A stretch of 64,000 nucleotides of DNA from Chitinophaga jiangningensis (GTDB lineage: Bacteria; Bacteroidota; Bacteroidia; Chitinophagales; Chitinophagaceae): NCBI RefSeq assembly GCF_900142605.1, contig NZ_FRBL01000009.1:372001-436000 (forward strand). Reading direction: 5' to 3'. Positions 63,893 through 64,000 of this stretch are shown one piece after another (positions within the stretch are counted from its first letter, which is position 1; each line of letters starts with the position of its first letter). A model generated the notes under the pieces. The model saw only the letters and a list, made by a program, of their open reading frames with translations. It made no database searches and was not told the origin of the DNA. Both the position numbers and the translations under genes were made by a program.

Positions 63893-64000
63893 TTATCGTA
63901 CATCTTTCAAATTAACATCCACTTTATCTCCATCCTTCTTAATCGTCACTTTCGTCTCAATCTCTGCAGTGGCGCCGCTGGCTCCATTCGCGGTGTTGTA
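63893..64000 (-). CDS. Partial gene, C-terminal 35 residues only
   Basis: The minus-strand frame is open from the window edge to a TAA at 63893-63895. It ends 'ATAEIETKVTIKKDGDKVDV' plus seven residues, a beta-strand-like C-terminus. Too short for a family call; the terminator just downstream supports it as a real gene end. Confidence 0.6.
   Translation of the reverse strand, partial: YNTANGASGATAEIETKVTIKKDGDKVDVNLKDVR

Overview
The window looks like chromosomal DNA from a Bacteroidota bacterium, most likely the Chitinophagaceae (Chitinophaga-like). The grounds are an ECF-sigma/FecR/SusC/SusD unit, a type IX-type gliding-motility sorting domain, many secreted lipoproteins, promoters of the TTTG...TAnnTTTG type and generally weak Shine-Dalgarno sequences. 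No strain can be named from sequence reading alone.

Layout. 1-11.2 kb: end of a DUF4132 gene, a GH20 hexosaminidase, an EndoH-like GH18 lipoprotein, and a SusD-SusC-FecR-sigma block on the minus strand. Together these read as a glycan (N-glycan or chitin-type) utilisation locus. 11.4-24.8 kb: housekeeping and membrane genes (pirin, CNNM/CorC-like protein, TauE, DAACS symporter), a trans-sulfuration enzyme under a SAM-I riboswitch with terminator, a DUF218 protein and a hybrid histidine kinase. 24.9-37 kb: a CobD-like/CobQ pair, an M1 peptidase, a HdeD-like protein, a desaturase, a LuxR regulator, an aldo-keto reductase, an OYE-type reductase and a DoxX-like protein. 37.1-40.6 kb: tiny lipoproteins and a large beta-helix/Ig-like surface protein with a CHU_C sorting domain.

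40.7-52.1 kb is the accessory part. A tRNA-Pro(GGG) gene is followed by AT-rich DNA carrying an ATPase/HNH-nuclease pair (Septu-like), a coiled-coil membrane protein and an imperfect copy of the tRNA 3' end at 44.3 kb, which suggests a tRNA-targeted insertion. Next come a membrane-anchored winged-helix regulator, an HxlR-controlled reductase operon with a palindromic operator, and orphan genes. Two paralogous Cys/His-rich small proteins (49.15 and 51.76 kb) are each preceded by an 8-codon micro-ORF encoding MKKLLDAL. In each the stop codon sits in the stem of a conserved hairpin that ends exactly at the GTG start. A third copy of the micro-ORF lies at 44.37 kb, and all base differences among the three are synonymous. 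This is the most unusual signal in the window.

52.2-64 kb: a two-gene unit (protein with a LecA-like C-terminal domain, then a secreted protein with a haem-c motif), a GT39-type glycosyltransferase, an MBL-fold hydrolase, a retropepsin-like protein, purK-purE, a RibD-type reductase, a second desaturase and an RRM protein. Intergenic regions also hold two related inverted-repeat elements (19.08-19.27 and 30.19-30.39 kb) and a recurrent class of near-perfect hairpins with three-base loops.
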